A DNA stretch of 64,000 bases from Pelagibacterium sediminicola (GTDB lineage: Bacteria > Pseudomonadota > Alphaproteobacteria > Rhizobiales > Devosiaceae), in the NCBI RefSeq assembly GCF_003390885.1, contig NZ_QMEL01000005.1:124001-188000 (forward strand), given 5' to 3'. Shown piece by piece: positions 9,467 to 19,680 of this stretch; position 1 is the stretch's first letter; each line of letters opens with the position of its first letter. Both the position numbers and the translations under genes were made by a program. The notes beneath the pieces were generated by a model, which ran no database searches, was not told the DNA's origin, and saw nothing but the letters and a program-made list of their open reading frames with translations.

Positions 9467-10273
9467 ATGAGAATCGCCACCTGGAACATCAACGGCATCA
9501 ACGCCCGCCACCATGCGGTTCTTACTTGGCTCGACGAGGTCAAACCCGACATTGTGGGCCTGCAGGAGATCAAGTGCCTGGATGAGAAATTCCCGCGCGC
9601 CGAGTTCGAGGCGCGGGGCTACAATCTCGAAACCTTCGGCCAGAAGAGTTTCAACGGCGTCGCCCTCCTCTCCAAACTTCCCTTCGACGAGGTTTATCGC
9701 GGCCTGCCCGGCGATGATTCGGACGAACAGGCGCGGCTGATCGAAGGCGTGTTCTCGACCGAGGACGGCGGCGTCATAAGGGTGTGCAACATCTACCTGC
9801 CCAACGGCAATCCGGTCGATACCGAAAAACTCCCCTATAAGCTCGGCTGGATGAAAAGGCTTCACGCCTTCGTCGAGGAGCGCCTGACCCTCGAAGAACC
9901 CTTCATCCTGATGGGCGATTTCAACCTCATCCCCACCGGTCACGACTGCCACGACCCCAAGGTCTGGTGGGGCGACGCGCTGTTCCGCCCCGAAAGCCTC
10001 GAAAAGTGGCGGCGGCTCGTAAACCTGGGGCTGACCGACGCGGTACGCGCGACGACCTCCGATCCCGCCTACACCTACTGGGATTTCCAGAACGGCGCCT
10101 GGCGCCGCAACTGGGGCATCCGCATCGACCACCTGCTGCTTTCACCCCAAGCCGCCGACCGCCTGAACGCGGTCAAGATCCACAAGGATACCCGCGGCTG
10201 GGACAAGCCTTCCGACCATGTGCCGGTGGAAGCCGAATTCGCCCTCGTCGGAGGCAAGGCGAAGGCGGCTTAG
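9467..10273 (+). CDS. xthA: Exodeoxyribonuclease III
   Basis: This AP endonuclease and 3'-5' exonuclease acts in base excision repair. The catalytic elements of the exonuclease-endonuclease-phosphatase fold are all present: Asn7 in TWNINGIN, Glu34 in LQEIKC, the GDFNLIPTG loop and the terminal SDHVPVEAEF. Length is 268 residues, as expected. The gene starts 53 bases after erpA on the same strand. A pair of family A repeats follows it. Confidence 0.96.
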   Translation: MRIATWNINGINARHHAVLTWLDEVKPDIVGLQEIKCLDEKFPRAEFEARGYNLETFGQKSFNGVALLSKLPFDEVYRGLPGDDSDEQARLIEGVFSTEDGGVIRVCNIYLPNGNPVDTEKLPYKLGWMKRLHAFVEERLTLEEPFILMGDFNLIPTGHDCHDPKVWWGDALFRPESLEKWRRLVNLGLTDAVRATTSDPAYTYWDFQNGAWRRNWGIRIDHLLLSPQAADRLNAVKIHKDTRGWDKPSDHVPVEAEFALVGGKAKAA

Positions 10274-10329
10274 AGCCGGTCAGTATTTGACGGAATCGTC
10301 GAAGCTTCCGCGATTGCGGCGGGTTCGGT

Positions 10330-10435
10330 CTGGATCCCGGGAATGAATCCCGGGGTGACAAGCGGGTATGGGGCAGGTATCGGCCAAAATCACCAGTGTC
10401 ATTCCGGTATTCATTACCGGCAATCCAGCGCGATC
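10330..10435. repeat. Family A repeat pair, facing copies
   Basis: Two copies of the family A palindrome lie about 35 bases apart in opposite orientation (10330-10360 and 10396-10435). The second ends in the CCAGCGCGATC tail also seen at 552-590. They fill the space between the convergent genes xthA and ppx. The copies differ in the palindrome core (CCCGGG versus CCGGTA), with the arms changed together, so base pairing is kept. This pattern fits a REP-type element maintained as DNA or RNA hairpins. Confidence 0.82.
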
Positions 10436-10483
10436 TTTCAAAACGCGCCGCTCTGTGCCGGTTCAATCAAAACGTGAAATGAT

Positions 10484-12022
10484 CTACCCCTCTGCCACCA
10501 CGATCGTCCCATCGCGGAAGCCAGCCTCGACTGCCAGTTGCTGCTGGCGTCCGCGCATGCGGTCGCCGTCGAGGAAGGCGAGGTCCGAGGGAAGGTTGAG
10601 GATGAGCATCTGGTTTTCCACCGTGAACCAGGTGCGCGGCACGATGCCCGGCATGGCCGCCGCCAGCGGATAGGCGACGCGAAAATAGGCCGCGATCAGC
10701 CGCGCCCGGGCGGTGAGGTGTTCGCCGGCCAGCGAAAGCAGCTTCTTGCTGGTGCTCTTTTGCTTGAAACCCATATAGCGCAGGGCGACCGTCTGGGCGA
10801 GAAAGGCGCGCCCCGGATGGCCGATTCCGATGATGTCGGAAAAAGCGATCATGTCGATACTCTGTTCGCCCCGATAGTCCGGATGCGCCCGCCATCCGAT
10901 GTCCGAGATATAGCACACCGCCTCGCGCAACCGCCGCTCGTCGGGTGTTTCGTCCACCCTCAGGATCGCCAGCAATTCGGCGCTGCCCGCGATGATGTCC
11001 CCGGCAAATTCGGGCGCGCGCGAGCGGAGCACCGAAATCTCCTTACACGCCTCGATCAGCGGATCGTCGTCCTTTTCCTCATCCGCAAGCCGGTCATAGA
11101 GATAGCCCTCGCGCACGCCCAGCGCGGAAAAAATCACCGTCTTGAAGCCGCCGGCCCTGAGGATTTCCGCAAGCACCGCCGCGCCATAGGGCAGCAGCCC
11201 CCGGCGCGCGCTAGCCACCGTGTCCATCCCCCCAACCTGCTTCCTGTCCTCCACCAGCGCATCGCAGAGCGGCAGTATGTCTGAAACCGGCACTTCGTAA
11301 TGCTGCACCATATGCAGCGGATATTTGCAGCGCGCCTGATGCAGCCGGGCCAGCGCGCGCCAGGTGCCCCCGATCGCCGCAAAGGTCTCGAGCGGCTCGC
11401 GCCGGATCGCTTCCGATTTCGCCAGCCGTTCACGCACGATCTCCACCGCCCGCGCCGGCGACATTTCACTATCGTCCTGCAGCCGGATAACACCGAGTTC
11501 GTGGGTTTCCGTGGAACAGTCCTTGCGTCCGCGCACGATGGCCAGTTCAAGGCTCCCCCCGCCCAGATCGCCCGTTACCCCCTTGAAATCGGGCATGCCG
11601 GAAACAACGCCCAGCGCGGCGAAATGAGCTTCCTCCTCCCCGCTCAGCACGCGGACGGGCACGCCGATGATCTCTTCGGCCTCACGGGTGAATTGGGGGC
11701 CGTTCCCGGCCTGTCGCACCGCCGAGGTGGCAAGCACATGCACCTCACCGGCCTCCATCAGCCGGCACACCAGCGCGAACCGCTTTATCGCCTTGAACGC
11801 GTGCGCCATGCTCGCTTCGGCGAGCAGGCCCGTCTGTGCCACACCGCGCCCCAGCGTCGAGGACGCCTTTTCGTTGTAAAGAACCGTCAGTGCCCGCGCG
11901 AGGCGTTCGTAAACGACGAGGCGCACCGAGTTCGAGCCTATATCGAGCACCGCCACCGGTTTTGCCCCGGCGATGCGCCCCTGCCCGGCAGGGTCGGACT
12001 CAACGCTCCAGAATCGGATCAA
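10484..12022 (-). CDS. ppx: Exopolyphosphatase, Ppx/GppA family
   Basis: The family removes terminal phosphates from polyphosphate, or converts pppGpp to ppGpp. The ASKHA-type ATPase fold is shown by [14 protein letters not shown] near residue 25, [13 protein letters not shown] and the [11 protein letters not shown] phosphate loop near 150. A C-terminal HD-like region (about 310-510) makes up the rest of the 512 residues. The start is a TTG at 12022 that overlaps the ppk1 stop as TTGA and has AAGGTG just upstream, so the two proteins are probably translationally coupled. A ppk-ppx pair argues for the polyphosphatase role. Confidence 0.93.
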   Translation of the reverse strand: MIRFWSVESDPAGQGRIAGAKPVAVLDIGSNSVRLVVYERLARALTVLYNEKASSTLGRGVAQTGLLAEASMAHAFKAIKRFALVCRLMEAGEVHVLATSAVRQAGNGPQFTREAEEIIGVPVRVLSGEEEAHFAALGVVSGMPDFKGVTGDLGGGSLELAIVRGRKDCSTETHELGVIRLQDDSEMSPARAVEIVRERLAKSEAIRREPLETFAAIGGTWRALARLHQARCKYPLHMVQHYEVPVSDILPLCDALVEDRKQVGGMDTVASARRGLLPYGAAVLAEILRAGGFKTVIFSALGVREGYLYDRLADEEKDDDPLIEACKEISVLRSRAPEFAGDIIAGSAELLAILRVDETPDERRLREAVCYISDIGWRAHPDYRGEQSIDMIAFSDIIGIGHPGRAFLAQTVALRYMGFKQKSTSKKLLSLAGEHLTARARLIAAYFRVAYPLAAAMPGIVPRTWFTVENQMLILNLPSDLAFLDGDRMRGRQQQLAVEAGFRDGTIVVAEG

Positions 12023-14202
12023 TCGGCACCTTCTTCGTCATCCTCCTGCCCGTGAAGGGCGCTGCCGCGTCCCGAAAGCGAAGGATTGGTCATAAAGTAG
12101 TCATGCGCGTTGAAAGGTTCCTCGCCCTCCCCCGGCACGATGCGCTGAGCCGTACCGTCGGGCAGAACTTCCCAACTCTGCTGGTTGTCTCGCAGATTGG
12201 CGACCATAATTCTATCGAGAATTTGCTTGTGCACAGTCTTGTTCTTGATCGGCACCAGCGTTTCCACGCGCCAGTCGAGGTTGCGCGTCATCAGGTCCGC
12301 CGAGGAAATATAGACCGCCGCATCGCGCGAGGGCATTTCGCGCCCATTGCCGAAACAGTAGATCCGCGAGTGTTCGAGAAACCGCCCCACAATCGATTTC
12401 ACGCGGATATTGTCCGAAAACCCCGGAATACCGGGCCTGAGGCAACAGATGCCGCGCACCACCAGTTCGACCTTCACCCCAGCCTGGCTGGCATCGTAGA
12501 GTGCGTCGGTGAGTTCGGGATCGACCAGCGCATTGCATTTGAGCCAGATCGAGGCCGGTTCGCCCCGCCGCGCGAACTCCGCCTCCATCGCGATATGGTC
12601 CATCAGCCGCTGCCGGAGCGTAATGGGCGAAATAGCGATCGCTTCGAGTTCGGTCGGCCGCGCATAGCCGGTGATGAAGTTGAACACCCGCGCCACATCG
12701 CGCGTGATCACCGGATCGGCGGTGAAATAGGAAAGGTCGGTATAGATCTTGGCCGTGACCGGATGGTAGTTCCCCGTCCCCACATGGCAGTAGGAGGCGA
12801 GCTTGCCCTTCTCGCGCCGCACCACCTGGCTGAGCTTGGCGTGGGTCTTGAGCTCGATGAACCCGAACACCACCTGCACGCCCGCGCGTTCAAGGTCGCG
12901 CGCCCAGCGGATATTGGCTTCCTCATCGAACCGCGCCTTCAATTCGACCAGCGCCGTCACCGACTTGCCCGCCTCGGCCGCCGCGATCAGCGCCTTGACG
13001 ATGGGGGAATCCTTGGACGTGCGATAAAGCGTCTGCTTGATGGCCACCACGTCCGGATCGCGCGCCGCTTGCGCGATGAACTGGGCCACCACGTCGAAGC
13101 TCTCGTAAGGGTGATGGACCACGATGTCCTTTTCCCGGATCGCCGCAAAACAGTCTCCGTGGTGATCACGGATGCGCTCGGGGAAACGCGCGTGATAGCG
13201 CGGGAATTTCAGCTCGGGCCGGTCGAGAGCGTAGATCCGGTCCGCATCCGCCAGCCCGAGGAAGCCGTCCACCTCGAACGTATCCTCGATCCCGATGCCC
13301 AGTTCATCGGCGATCAGCCGCTTGAGGCTGCGCGGGGTCGAGCTGTTGATTTCGAGCCGGATCACCTGCCCGCGCCGCCTTTGCCGCAACGCGGACTCGA
13401 ACTCGACCACGAGGTCCGCCGCCTCGTCGTCGATCTCGATCTCACTGTCGCGCACGATGCGGAACGCGCCCGAACCCACGATGGAGAAGCCGGGAAATAT
13501 CTTGTGGAAGAACAGCTTCACCATCGTCTCGATGGTCACCATCTCCACCCTGCGATCCGATATTTCCCTCGTCGGGAGCTTCACGAACCGGTCGAGATTG
13601 GATGGGATGCGCACCAGCGCCGTCATATGCGTGTTGTCCGTGGCGCGCGTGAGCTGAAAGGCCAGCGAGAACCCCAGATTGGGGATGAAGGGGAACGGAT
13701 GGGCCGGATCAATGGCGATCGGCGTCAAGACCGGGAAAATCTCCTCGCGGAATATTTTTTGCAGGAACTCGATCTGCTCGGGCCCCAGATCGGATTCCTC
13801 GAGCAGGACGATATTTTCCTTGAACAGTTCCTCGCGGATCGACTGCCACTGGTCCTGCTGTTCGAGATGGAGGTGCTGGGCGAGCGTCGAAATCTCCTCG
13901 AGCTGCTCGGTCGGCGTCATGCCGTCTGCGCTCTCGCGCGGCAACCCGGCGCGCAACTGGCCCTTGAGTCCGGCGACGCGTACCATGAAGAACTCATCGA
14001 GATTGTTGGCCGAGATCGAGACGAACCGCAACCGCTCCAGCAGTGGATGGTTGAGGTTGGCGGCCTCTTCCAGCACCCGCATGTTGAACTGCAGCCAGCT
14101 CACCTCACGGTTGACGAACCGCGCGGGGCTTTCGCGCAGCGCCTCGATATCGGGCGTGATATCCTCGGCGGGTTGCTCGTCGTAATGCGCCATCTCGTCC
14201 AT
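12019..14202 (-). CDS. ppk1: Polyphosphate kinase 1
   Basis: PPK1 makes polyphosphate from ATP through a phosphohistidine intermediate. The N-terminal domain begins [20 protein letters not shown]. The two histidines that are essential in E. coli PPK correspond to His454 in [11 protein letters not shown] and His611 in [12 protein letters not shown]. Length is 727 residues, normal for alphaproteobacteria. I chose the ATG at 14202 (AAGGGC upstream) over a TTG two codons earlier. It lies between hdaA, 12 bases upstream, and ppx, which it overlaps. Confidence 0.97.
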   Translation of the reverse strand: MDEMAHYDEQPAEDITPDIEALRESPARFVNREVSWLQFNMRVLEEAANLNHPLLERLRFVSISANNLDEFFMVRVAGLKGQLRAGLPRESADGMTPTEQLEEISTLAQHLHLEQQDQWQSIREELFKENIVLLEESDLGPEQIEFLQKIFREEIFPVLTPIAIDPAHPFPFIPNLGFSLAFQLTRATDNTHMTALVRIPSNLDRFVKLPTREISDRRVEMVTIETMVKLFFHKIFPGFSIVGSGAFRIVRDSEIEIDDEAADLVVEFESALRQRRRGQVIRLEINSSTPRSLKRLIADELGIGIEDTFEVDGFLGLADADRIYALDRPELKFPRYHARFPERIRDHHGDCFAAIREKDIVVHHPYESFDVVAQFIAQAARDPDVVAIKQTLYRTSKDSPIVKALIAAAEAGKSVTALVELKARFDEEANIRWARDLERAGVQVVFGFIELKTHAKLSQVVRREKGKLASYCHVGTGNYHPVTAKIYTDLSYFTADPVITRDVARVFNFITGYARPTELEAIAISPITLRQRLMDHIAMEAEFARRGEPASIWLKCNALVDPELTDALYDASQAGVKVELVVRGICCLRPGIPGFSDNIRVKSIVGRFLEHSRIYCFGNGREMPSRDAAVYISSADLMTRNLDWRVETLVPIKNKTVHKQILDRIMVANLRDNQQSWEVLPDGTAQRIVPGEGEEPFNAHDYFMTNPSLSGRGSALHGQEDDEEGAD

Positions 14203-14214
14203 TTTCAAATGCCC

Positions 14215-14958
14215 TTATCTGCCATCTGCGTGTCGCGCGGCACGGATGTCCAGCGCCTCGGCGGCGATGGCCCGCGTAATGGCCCGCCCGCGCGAGAGCG
14301 CCAGCCTGTCGGCGATGGAAACCAGTGCAACCACTTCCTCGGACGACCGCTCCATGCGCGTCACCAGATAGGAAATCACTTTCGGGTCCACCGACAACTG
14401 CCGGTCGGCAAACAGTTTTACGAACATCTGCGACAACAAGATGTCATCGGGAGCGGTGATCGGGAAGTGCGAGGCCAGCCGTGCCCGGGATTTGACGTCA
14501 TCGGTCGCATAGGGCCAGTTCGCCACCGGCGTTCTTGCCGTCATCAGCACGGGCCGCTCGTCGCGCATCGACTGGTTGAGCAGGTGAAACAGCCCCGCCT
14601 CATCATATCCGGCCCGGTCCACATCCTCGATCAGAACCGGCCCCGTTCCGCCCTCCGCCGCCAGCGCGTCGAGATCGTCCCGCCCCACGATCCCTGCCCC
14701 GGCGCGGCCCACCCAGATGCGCGCGAGATGCGATTTGCCCGATTTCACCGGCCCCTCGACAAGCGTCAGGGCAGACGACCACTCGGGAAAGGCAAGCACA
14801 TGGGAAAAGGCCAGCCTGTTGCCCTCGCAGACCATGAAATCATCCACGCTCTGCGCCTCGATATGTCCCAGATCGAGAACGAGCTGCCCCCTCGCCTGCG
14901 CAAGATCGGCCAGATGATCATCCTCGTTTTCAGCTTGTCTTACCGGTGCCTGCATCAT
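14215..14958 (-). CDS. hdaA: DnaA regulatory inactivator, HdaA type
   Basis: HdaA works with the DNA polymerase sliding clamp to trigger ATP hydrolysis by DnaA and prevent over-initiation. The protein carries a clamp-binding hexapeptide QLVLDL at residues 25-30, a P-loop GPVKSGKS at 69-76, a Walker B-like VLIEDVDR and a DnaA-like sensor region. Length is 247 residues. It overlaps the permease gene upstream by 29 bases and is followed 12 bases later by ppk1. In Caulobacter and relatives HdaA has this neighbourhood too. No DnaA domain IV is present, as expected. Confidence 0.92.
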   Translation of the reverse strand: MMQAPVRQAENEDDHLADLAQARGQLVLDLGHIEAQSVDDFMVCEGNRLAFSHVLAFPEWSSALTLVEGPVKSGKSHLARIWVGRAGAGIVGRDDLDALAAEGGTGPVLIEDVDRAGYDEAGLFHLLNQSMRDERPVLMTARTPVANWPYATDDVKSRARLASHFPITAPDDILLSQMFVKLFADRQLSVDPKVISYLVTRMERSSEEVVALVSIADRLALSRGRAITRAIAAEALDIRAARHADGR

Positions 14959-16057
14959 TGTCCTTGGGCGTATTGGCCAGAGTTGGGTTCACCAGCGCCG
15001 GATCGCTGAGGTAAAGCGGGCTGTTGCGATATTTCACCACCGCCCAGCGCATCAGGACGCCGCTGATCGCGGCCAGCGGCACCGCCATCAGCACCCCCAC
15101 CACCCCGAACAGCACGGCGAAGGCGAAAATGGCGAACATCATCCACACCGGATGCAGCCGGATCGAGGAGCCGACCAGCTTGGGATAGAGAAAATAGCTT
15201 TCGAGCAACTGCCCGAAAAGATAGATCGCCGCGATGAGCGAGATCATCATGGGGTCCGGCCAGAACTGCACGAGCCCGACCCCGATCGAAAGCCCGAAAC
15301 CCAGCGCCGAGCCGAGATAGGGGATGAAGCTGAACAGCCCCGTGATGATACCGATGGCCAGCCCGAAATGCAGGCCGGCAAGCGACAGCGCGATGCCGTA
15401 ATAAACCGCAAGGATCAAGAGCACCGCACCCTGCCCGCGCAGGAATCCGCCCAGCGCTACGTCCATTTCCTCCAGCAGCGCCCTGATCTCGCCCTTGTAG
15501 CGTGGCGGCAGGAGTCCATCGACCGCTGCCACCATGCGTTCCCAGTCGAGCAGCATGTAGATCGCCACCACCGGGGTCACGACGAGCACGCTCAACGTGC
15601 CGATAAGACTCGCGCTCGATTGCATGATCTGGCCGGTGATGTTCGTTACGAGCCCGATCACATCGGTGAACATCTGCTCAAGCCCGCGTTCGAGCTCTTC
15701 CATGCGCTGCGGGCCCAGCCATTGCTCGAGCCGCGGCACCTGCATTTCCACAAAGCCCTGCAACTGCTCGAAATATCCCGGCATGTTGCGCGCCAGCCCG
15801 AGCCCCTGCTGCACCAGAACCGGCACCACGAGCAGGATCGCAACGATGACGATGAGCAGAAAGACGAGCATGGCGATGGTTGTTGCGAGCCCGCGATGCA
15901 GCCCCCGCTCGGCCAGCCACGTCACCGGAGGATTGAGCAGATAGGCCAGCCCGATTCCCAGCACGAAAGGCAGAAGGATGCCTCGGAAAATCCACAGGAA
16001 CAGGCCGGTGACGACCAGCAGGGAAACCCACGCGATGATCTGGTTCTTGAGCGACAT
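14930..16057 (-). CDS. AI-2E family (PerM-like) membrane transporter
   Basis: The 375-residue protein has about seven to eight membrane segments, starting with two close helices (about 10-55), then a pair near 65-85. A soluble stretch (about 90-150, FEQLQGFVEMQVPRLEQW) follows, then several helices to about 345. This layout and the VVTPVVAIYMLLDWERM segment identify the AI-2E/PerM superfamily. Members export quorum signals or act as sodium/proton antiporters; the substrate here cannot be read from sequence. It is the first gene of the operon with hdaA, ppk1 and ppx. Confidence 0.9.
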   Translation of the reverse strand: MSLKNQIIAWVSLLVVTGLFLWIFRGILLPFVLGIGLAYLLNPPVTWLAERGLHRGLATTIAMLVFLLIVIVAILLVVPVLVQQGLGLARNMPGYFEQLQGFVEMQVPRLEQWLGPQRMEELERGLEQMFTDVIGLVTNITGQIMQSSASLIGTLSVLVVTPVVAIYMLLDWERMVAAVDGLLPPRYKGEIRALLEEMDVALGGFLRGQGAVLLILAVYYGIALSLAGLHFGLAIGIITGLFSFIPYLGSALGFGLSIGVGLVQFWPDPMMISLIAAIYLFGQLLESYFLYPKLVGSSIRLHPVWMMFAIFAFAVLFGVVGVLMAVPLAAISGVLMRWAVVKYRNSPLYLSDPALVNPTLANTPKDNDAGTGKTS

Positions 16058-16251
16058 GACCGTCCCTGCCTTTTGGAGCGTCCGGAAGAAGTGGATACCA
16101 CGTGTTCGGTTGGAACCCGAAGTGCCCCCAGCCTTGCGCGAAACGCCGTGAGCCGCTATCAGCCAATCGATTATAGCCCATCGGTGGGGCGATCAACGTC
16201 AATCTGCTGCCCTTACGCCCCTGTGGGCAGCCAAGTGGATAAACCCGATAA

Positions 16252-17328
16252 ATGGTCGATAGCGCCAAACTGCCACCGAACGGCCTCTCCTACAAGCAGG
16301 CGGGGGTCGACATCGACGCCGGCAACGCGCTGGTCGAGGCGATCAAGCCCGCCGTCAAATCCACCCGCCGCCCCGGCGCGGATGGAGAGATCGGCGGCTT
16401 TGGCGGGCTGTTCGACCTGAAGGCCGCAGGGTTTGCCGATCCCGTCCTCGTTGCCGCCAATGACGGGGTGGGCACCAAGCTGCGCATCGCCATCGATGCG
16501 GGCGTCAACGACACGGTCGGCATCGATCTGGTCGCCATGTGCGTAAACGACATCGTCGTACAGGGCGCCGAGCCCCTGTTCTTCCTCGATTATTTCGCCA
16601 CCGGCGCGCTCGACGTGGCGCAGGGCACCGCCATCGTCAACGGCATCGCCGAAGGTTGCCGCCAGGCCGGCTGCGCGCTGCTGGGCGGGGAAACCGCCGA
16701 AATGCCCGGCATGTATCATGGCGACGACTACGACCTTGCAGGGTTTGCCGTCGGCGCCGCCGAACGCGGCACGCTCCTGCCCCGCGCCGATATCGCGGCG
16801 GGCGACACCCTCGTTGCCATCGCGTCTTCCGGCGTTCACTCCAACGGCTATTCGCTGGTGCGCAAAATCGTCGATATGTCCGGCCTCGGATGGTCCGATC
16901 CGGCCCCCTTCGCCCCATCCCAGAGCCTCGGCGAAGCGTTGCTGGCTCCCACGAAAATCTACGTAAAACCCGTCCTCGCGTCCCTCCGCGCCGGCCTCGG
17001 CATCAAGGCGCTTGCCCACATCACCGGCGGCGGCTTTCAGGAAAACATCCCCCGCGTGCTGCCCAAACACCTTGCCGCCAGCGTCGACCTCGACGCCATC
17101 GTGCCCCCGAAAGTCTTCGGCTGGCTCGCCCGGCAGGGCGGCATCGAGACAACCGAAATGCTCCGCACCTTCAATTGCGGCGTCGGCATGCTGGTCGCTA
17201 TCGCCAGCGATGATGCCGAAAAGCTCATTTCGCTCCTTGCCGAACACGGCGAAACCGGAACCATCGTCGGCACCCTCACCGAACGCACCGGCGACCCGGT
17301 CCGGTTTTCTGGCACCCTGGCGCTATGA
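16252..17328 (+). CDS. purM: Phosphoribosylformylglycinamidine cyclo-ligase
   Basis: PurM (AIR synthetase) closes the imidazole ring in step five of purine synthesis using ATP. Key signatures are [17 protein letters not shown] at the N-terminus, [38 protein letters not shown] and the [10 protein letters not shown] loop. Length is 358 residues. It overlaps purN by four bases. The gene is divergent from the AI-2E permease, with 194 bases between them that must hold promoters; I see no further feature in that gap. Confidence 0.97.
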   Translation: MVDSAKLPPNGLSYKQAGVDIDAGNALVEAIKPAVKSTRRPGADGEIGGFGGLFDLKAAGFADPVLVAANDGVGTKLRIAIDAGVNDTVGIDLVAMCVNDIVVQGAEPLFFLDYFATGALDVAQGTAIVNGIAEGCRQAGCALLGGETAEMPGMYHGDDYDLAGFAVGAAERGTLLPRADIAAGDTLVAIASSGVHSNGYSLVRKIVDMSGLGWSDPAPFAPSQSLGEALLAPTKIYVKPVLASLRAGLGIKALAHITGGGFQENIPRVLPKHLAASVDLDAIVPPKVFGWLARQGGIETTEMLRTFNCGVGMLVAIASDDAEKLISLLAEHGETGTIVGTLTERTGDPVRFSGTLAL

Positions 17329-17930
17329 CCGAAAAAAAGCGCGCCGCGATCCTCATCTCGGGCCGCGGCTCGAACATGAGCGCGCTGATCGATGCCGCCC
17401 GCGCACCCGATTATCCGGCCCGGATCGTCGGCGTCTTCTCGAACCGCGCCGGGGCGGCGGGCCTCCAGACCGCGCGCGCCCAAGATATCCCCACGGCGAC
17501 CCTCGCCCAGAGCCGGTTCGACACCCGCCTCGATTTCGAGAACGCGCTGACCGGCATTCTCGAAGACTGGGGCGCCGAGATCGTGTGCCTAGCCGGGTTC
17601 ATGCGCATCCTGACCCCGGAATTTACCCAACGCTGGGCCGGACGCCTCATCAATATCCACCCGTCCCTGCTCCCCGATTTCCGGGGCCTCAATACCCACG
17701 CGCGCGCCCTTGCGGCGGGCGTTGCCGAACACGGCTGCACGGTCCATTTCGTCACCCCCGGCCTCGACGAAGGCCCGGCGATCCTGCAAGCCCGCGTACC
17801 GGTCCTGCCCGGCGACACCCCCGAAACCCTTTCCGCCCGCGTGCTGGCCGAGGAGCACCGGCTTTACCCCGAGGCGCTCAGGCGCGTCGCTCTGGACGGG
17901 ACGTCAAAACCGGGTGGCGTCATCACATAA
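17325..17930 (+). CDS. purN: Phosphoribosylglycinamide formyltransferase
   Basis: PurN transfers a formyl group from 10-formyl-THF to GAR in purine synthesis. The N-terminal [16 protein letters not shown] loop binds substrate phosphate. The catalytic Asn-His pair lies in [21 protein letters not shown], and the catalytic Asp in [12 protein letters not shown]. Length is 201 residues. The start overlaps the purM stop (ATGA). The 10-formyl-THF it uses depends on folate made by folP, folB and folK further along the window. Confidence 0.96.
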   Translation: MTEKKRAAILISGRGSNMSALIDAARAPDYPARIVGVFSNRAGAAGLQTARAQDIPTATLAQSRFDTRLDFENALTGILEDWGAEIVCLAGFMRILTPEFTQRWAGRLINIHPSLLPDFRGLNTHARALAAGVAEHGCTVHFVTPGLDEGPAILQARVPVLPGDTPETLSARVLAEEHRLYPEALRRVALDGTSKPGGVIT

Positions 17931-18015
17931 ATTGATGACACTCATCGCCACAAATGTTTCGACTTTGTTCCACTCCCGGCGTAGCGTCACCCCCTGACTG
18001 ACAAGGCTAAAGACC

Positions 18016-18909
18016 ATGGCAATGCGCGACTGGCTGCTGATCGTCCTGCTTGGGGCGATCTGGGGCAGTTCCTTTATCTTCAACACGGTTCTCATCCGCG
18101 AGATCGGCCCGCTCTGGGTATCGGGGCTACGCGTGGGCATTGCTGCGCTGGGGTGCTGGTCGTTCCTCTTCGCGCTGCGCAAGCCGATCCCGCGCGATGC
18201 CGGGCTCTGGGTGCAACTAAGCCTTTTGGGCCTGCTCGCCTATGCGATTCCCTTTTCCCTTTTCCCGCTCGCCCAGGCCGATGTCGCCAGCGGTGTCGCA
18301 GCCATCGTCAATGCGCTGACCCCGATCACGACGGTCATCGTCTCCCATTTCTGGTTCGACGGTGAACGCGCCACCCGCACCAAGAGCCTCGGAGTCATCG
18401 CGGGCTTTTCAGGCGTTGCGATCCTTGCATCCCCTGCCCTTGCGGCCGACAGCAATTCACAACTCTGGGCCATCGGCGCGTGCCTGCTGGCAACGGTGTG
18501 TTACGCAGTCTCGCTCAACATCACCCGCAGCTACAAGCATATCGAGCCGACCGCCTTTGCCGCCATCGCCCTCACCGGCGCGGCGGTCGCCACCGTGCCC
18601 CTCGCCTTTTTCGTCGAGGGCGCGCCGGCCATCACGCGCCCTGAAACCTGGGGCGCCGCGCTCTCCATCGGTCTCATCGCCACCGCCTTCACCTTTCAGG
18701 TCATGTATCGCATCCTGCCCCGTGTCGGCGCGACCAACTTCTCGGCCACCACCTTCATCGCACCGGTCTCGGCCATGATTCTTGGCATGAGCTTTCTGGG
18801 CGAAGCGATTCAACCGACTCACATTTTCGGAATGGCCGCCATCTTCCTTGGCCTCCTCCTCATCGACGGCCGCTTCCCCCGCTGGCTGCGGCAGCGCAGG
18901 GCGGCCTGA
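18016..18909 (+). CDS. DMT-superfamily transporter with EamA domains
   Basis: The 297-residue protein is almost wholly hydrophobic, with about ten predicted membrane helices in two EamA repeats. The first begins LLGAIWGSSFIFNTVLIREI and the second near LLATVCYAVSLNITRSY. Family members export amino acids, metabolites or drugs; nothing here fixes the substrate. It begins 85 bases after purN with AAGG upstream of the ATG and may be transcribed separately. A family B repeat pair follows. Confidence 0.88.
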   Translation: MAMRDWLLIVLLGAIWGSSFIFNTVLIREIGPLWVSGLRVGIAALGCWSFLFALRKPIPRDAGLWVQLSLLGLLAYAIPFSLFPLAQADVASGVAAIVNALTPITTVIVSHFWFDGERATRTKSLGVIAGFSGVAILASPALAADSNSQLWAIGACLLATVCYAVSLNITRSYKHIEPTAFAAIALTGAAVATVPLAFFVEGAPAITRPETWGAALSIGLIATAFTFQVMYRILPRVGATNFSATTFIAPVSAMILGMSFLGEAIQPTHIFGMAAIFLGLLLIDGRFPRWLRQRRAA

Positions 18910-18916
18910 CTCCCCT

Positions 18917-19008
18917 CATCGCTGTCCCGGCGAAAGCCGGGACCCATCTCGCCACCTCTGCGATAGCGGCGCAAGGAGCCTGGACCCCGGCTTCCGCCGG
19001 GGAAGCGA
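18917..19008. repeat. Family B repeat pair
   Basis: A palindrome with the core GTCCCGGCGAAAGCCGGGAC (18923-18942) and a second one, ACCCCGGCTTCCGCCGGGG, about 40 bases on. The pair faces itself: the second unit is roughly the reverse complement of the first. The same arrangement recurs at 43.6 kb, 44.2 kb and 60.0 kb. It lies between the convergent DMT transporter and proline-rich genes. Confidence 0.85.
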
Positions 19009-19039
19009 AGAGGAAATTCTCGTTTCCGTCAAAAAGCAT

Positions 19040-19246
19040 TTAAGGATTGCGATCGCCCCGTGACCCCGGATCGGTCGGGTCGGGCAAAATCTCGGGATCG
19101 GGCCGCTGCGGTTGCGGGTCTTCGGGGATCGGAATGGGCGAATCCGGTTGCGGCGGCACGGGATCGCGCTCGCGGTCGGGCAGTGGCGGGATCGGGTCGG
19201 GATTGGGAACGTCGGGCCTGGGGGTACGAGGTTGCGGGTCGGTCAT
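19040..19246 (-). CDS. Proline-rich short hypothetical protein
   Basis: A 68-residue chain in which 25 residues are proline, arranged as repeats such as PDP, PIP and PQP with interspersed Asp, Gln and Arg. There is no membrane segment or signal peptide and no domain I recognise; it should be disordered. Support for a real gene is an ATG at 19246 preceded by GGAGAAA at a good distance, and position downstream of the VOC gene on the same strand. The extreme composition means the reading could instead be a chance open frame in GC-rich DNA. Confidence 0.5.
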   Translation of the reverse strand: MTDPQPRTPRPDVPNPDPIPPLPDRERDPVPPQPDSPIPIPEDPQPQRPDPEILPDPTDPGSRGDRNP

Positions 19247-19296
19247 CGGGTTTCTCCGTTGTACCGAAACAACGGCTGAAACACCCCGCCGTTCCT

Positions 19297-19680
19297 TTAT
19301 TGCGTGGGCGTTGAAATATCGACCACCACGCCATTGGGATCGCGCAAAACCATCTGCATCTGGCCATAGCCGAGCGCGGTGGGCTTGCTCACGATATCAA
19401 CTCCCATGTCCCGCGCTCTGGCGTGGGCCGCGTGCACATCGTCCACCACCAGCGTCAGATAGCCGCCCGCAAACAGGCCCCGCGCCGCCTTGGGCACGAA
19501 TTCGCTCACCTCGTCGATGATGCCGAGTTCATAGCTCCGTTCCTCGCCGGGCGTCAGAACGATATACCAGTCGCTGGTGTAAAGGCGCGAAAGACCGCAC
19601 AGGACTTCATAGAACCGGGCCGTTTCCTCAATGTCCCTGGCGAGGATATTGAAGATGATCCGGTTCGTTTCCTGTGTCAT
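19297..19680 (-). CDS. VOC-family (glyoxalase/dioxygenase fold) protein
   Basis: The 127-residue protein has paired beta-alpha-beta-beta-beta modules of the vicinal-oxygen-chelate fold: NRIIFNILARDIEETARFYE at the start and LTLVVDDVHAAHARARDMGV, then LRDPNGVVVDI at the end. Members include glyoxalases, dioxygenases and bleomycin-resistance proteins. The usual first metal ligand positions are not obviously filled here, so activity is uncertain. Its ATG overlaps the gatB stop (ATGA), showing co-translation. Confidence 0.85.
   Translation of the reverse strand: MTQETNRIIFNILARDIEETARFYEVLCGLSRLYTSDWYIVLTPGEERSYELGIIDEVSEFVPKAARGLFAGGYLTLVVDDVHAAHARARDMGVDIVSKPTALGYGQMQMVLRDPNGVVVDISTPTQ

Noticed and set aside
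11836-15009. Very long open frame (1057 residues) on the plus strand
   Set aside because: It runs antisense to ppx, ppk1, hdaA and the permease. Its composition (Arg, His, Gln, Pro-rich with no domain) is what the reverse strand of GC-rich genes gives.
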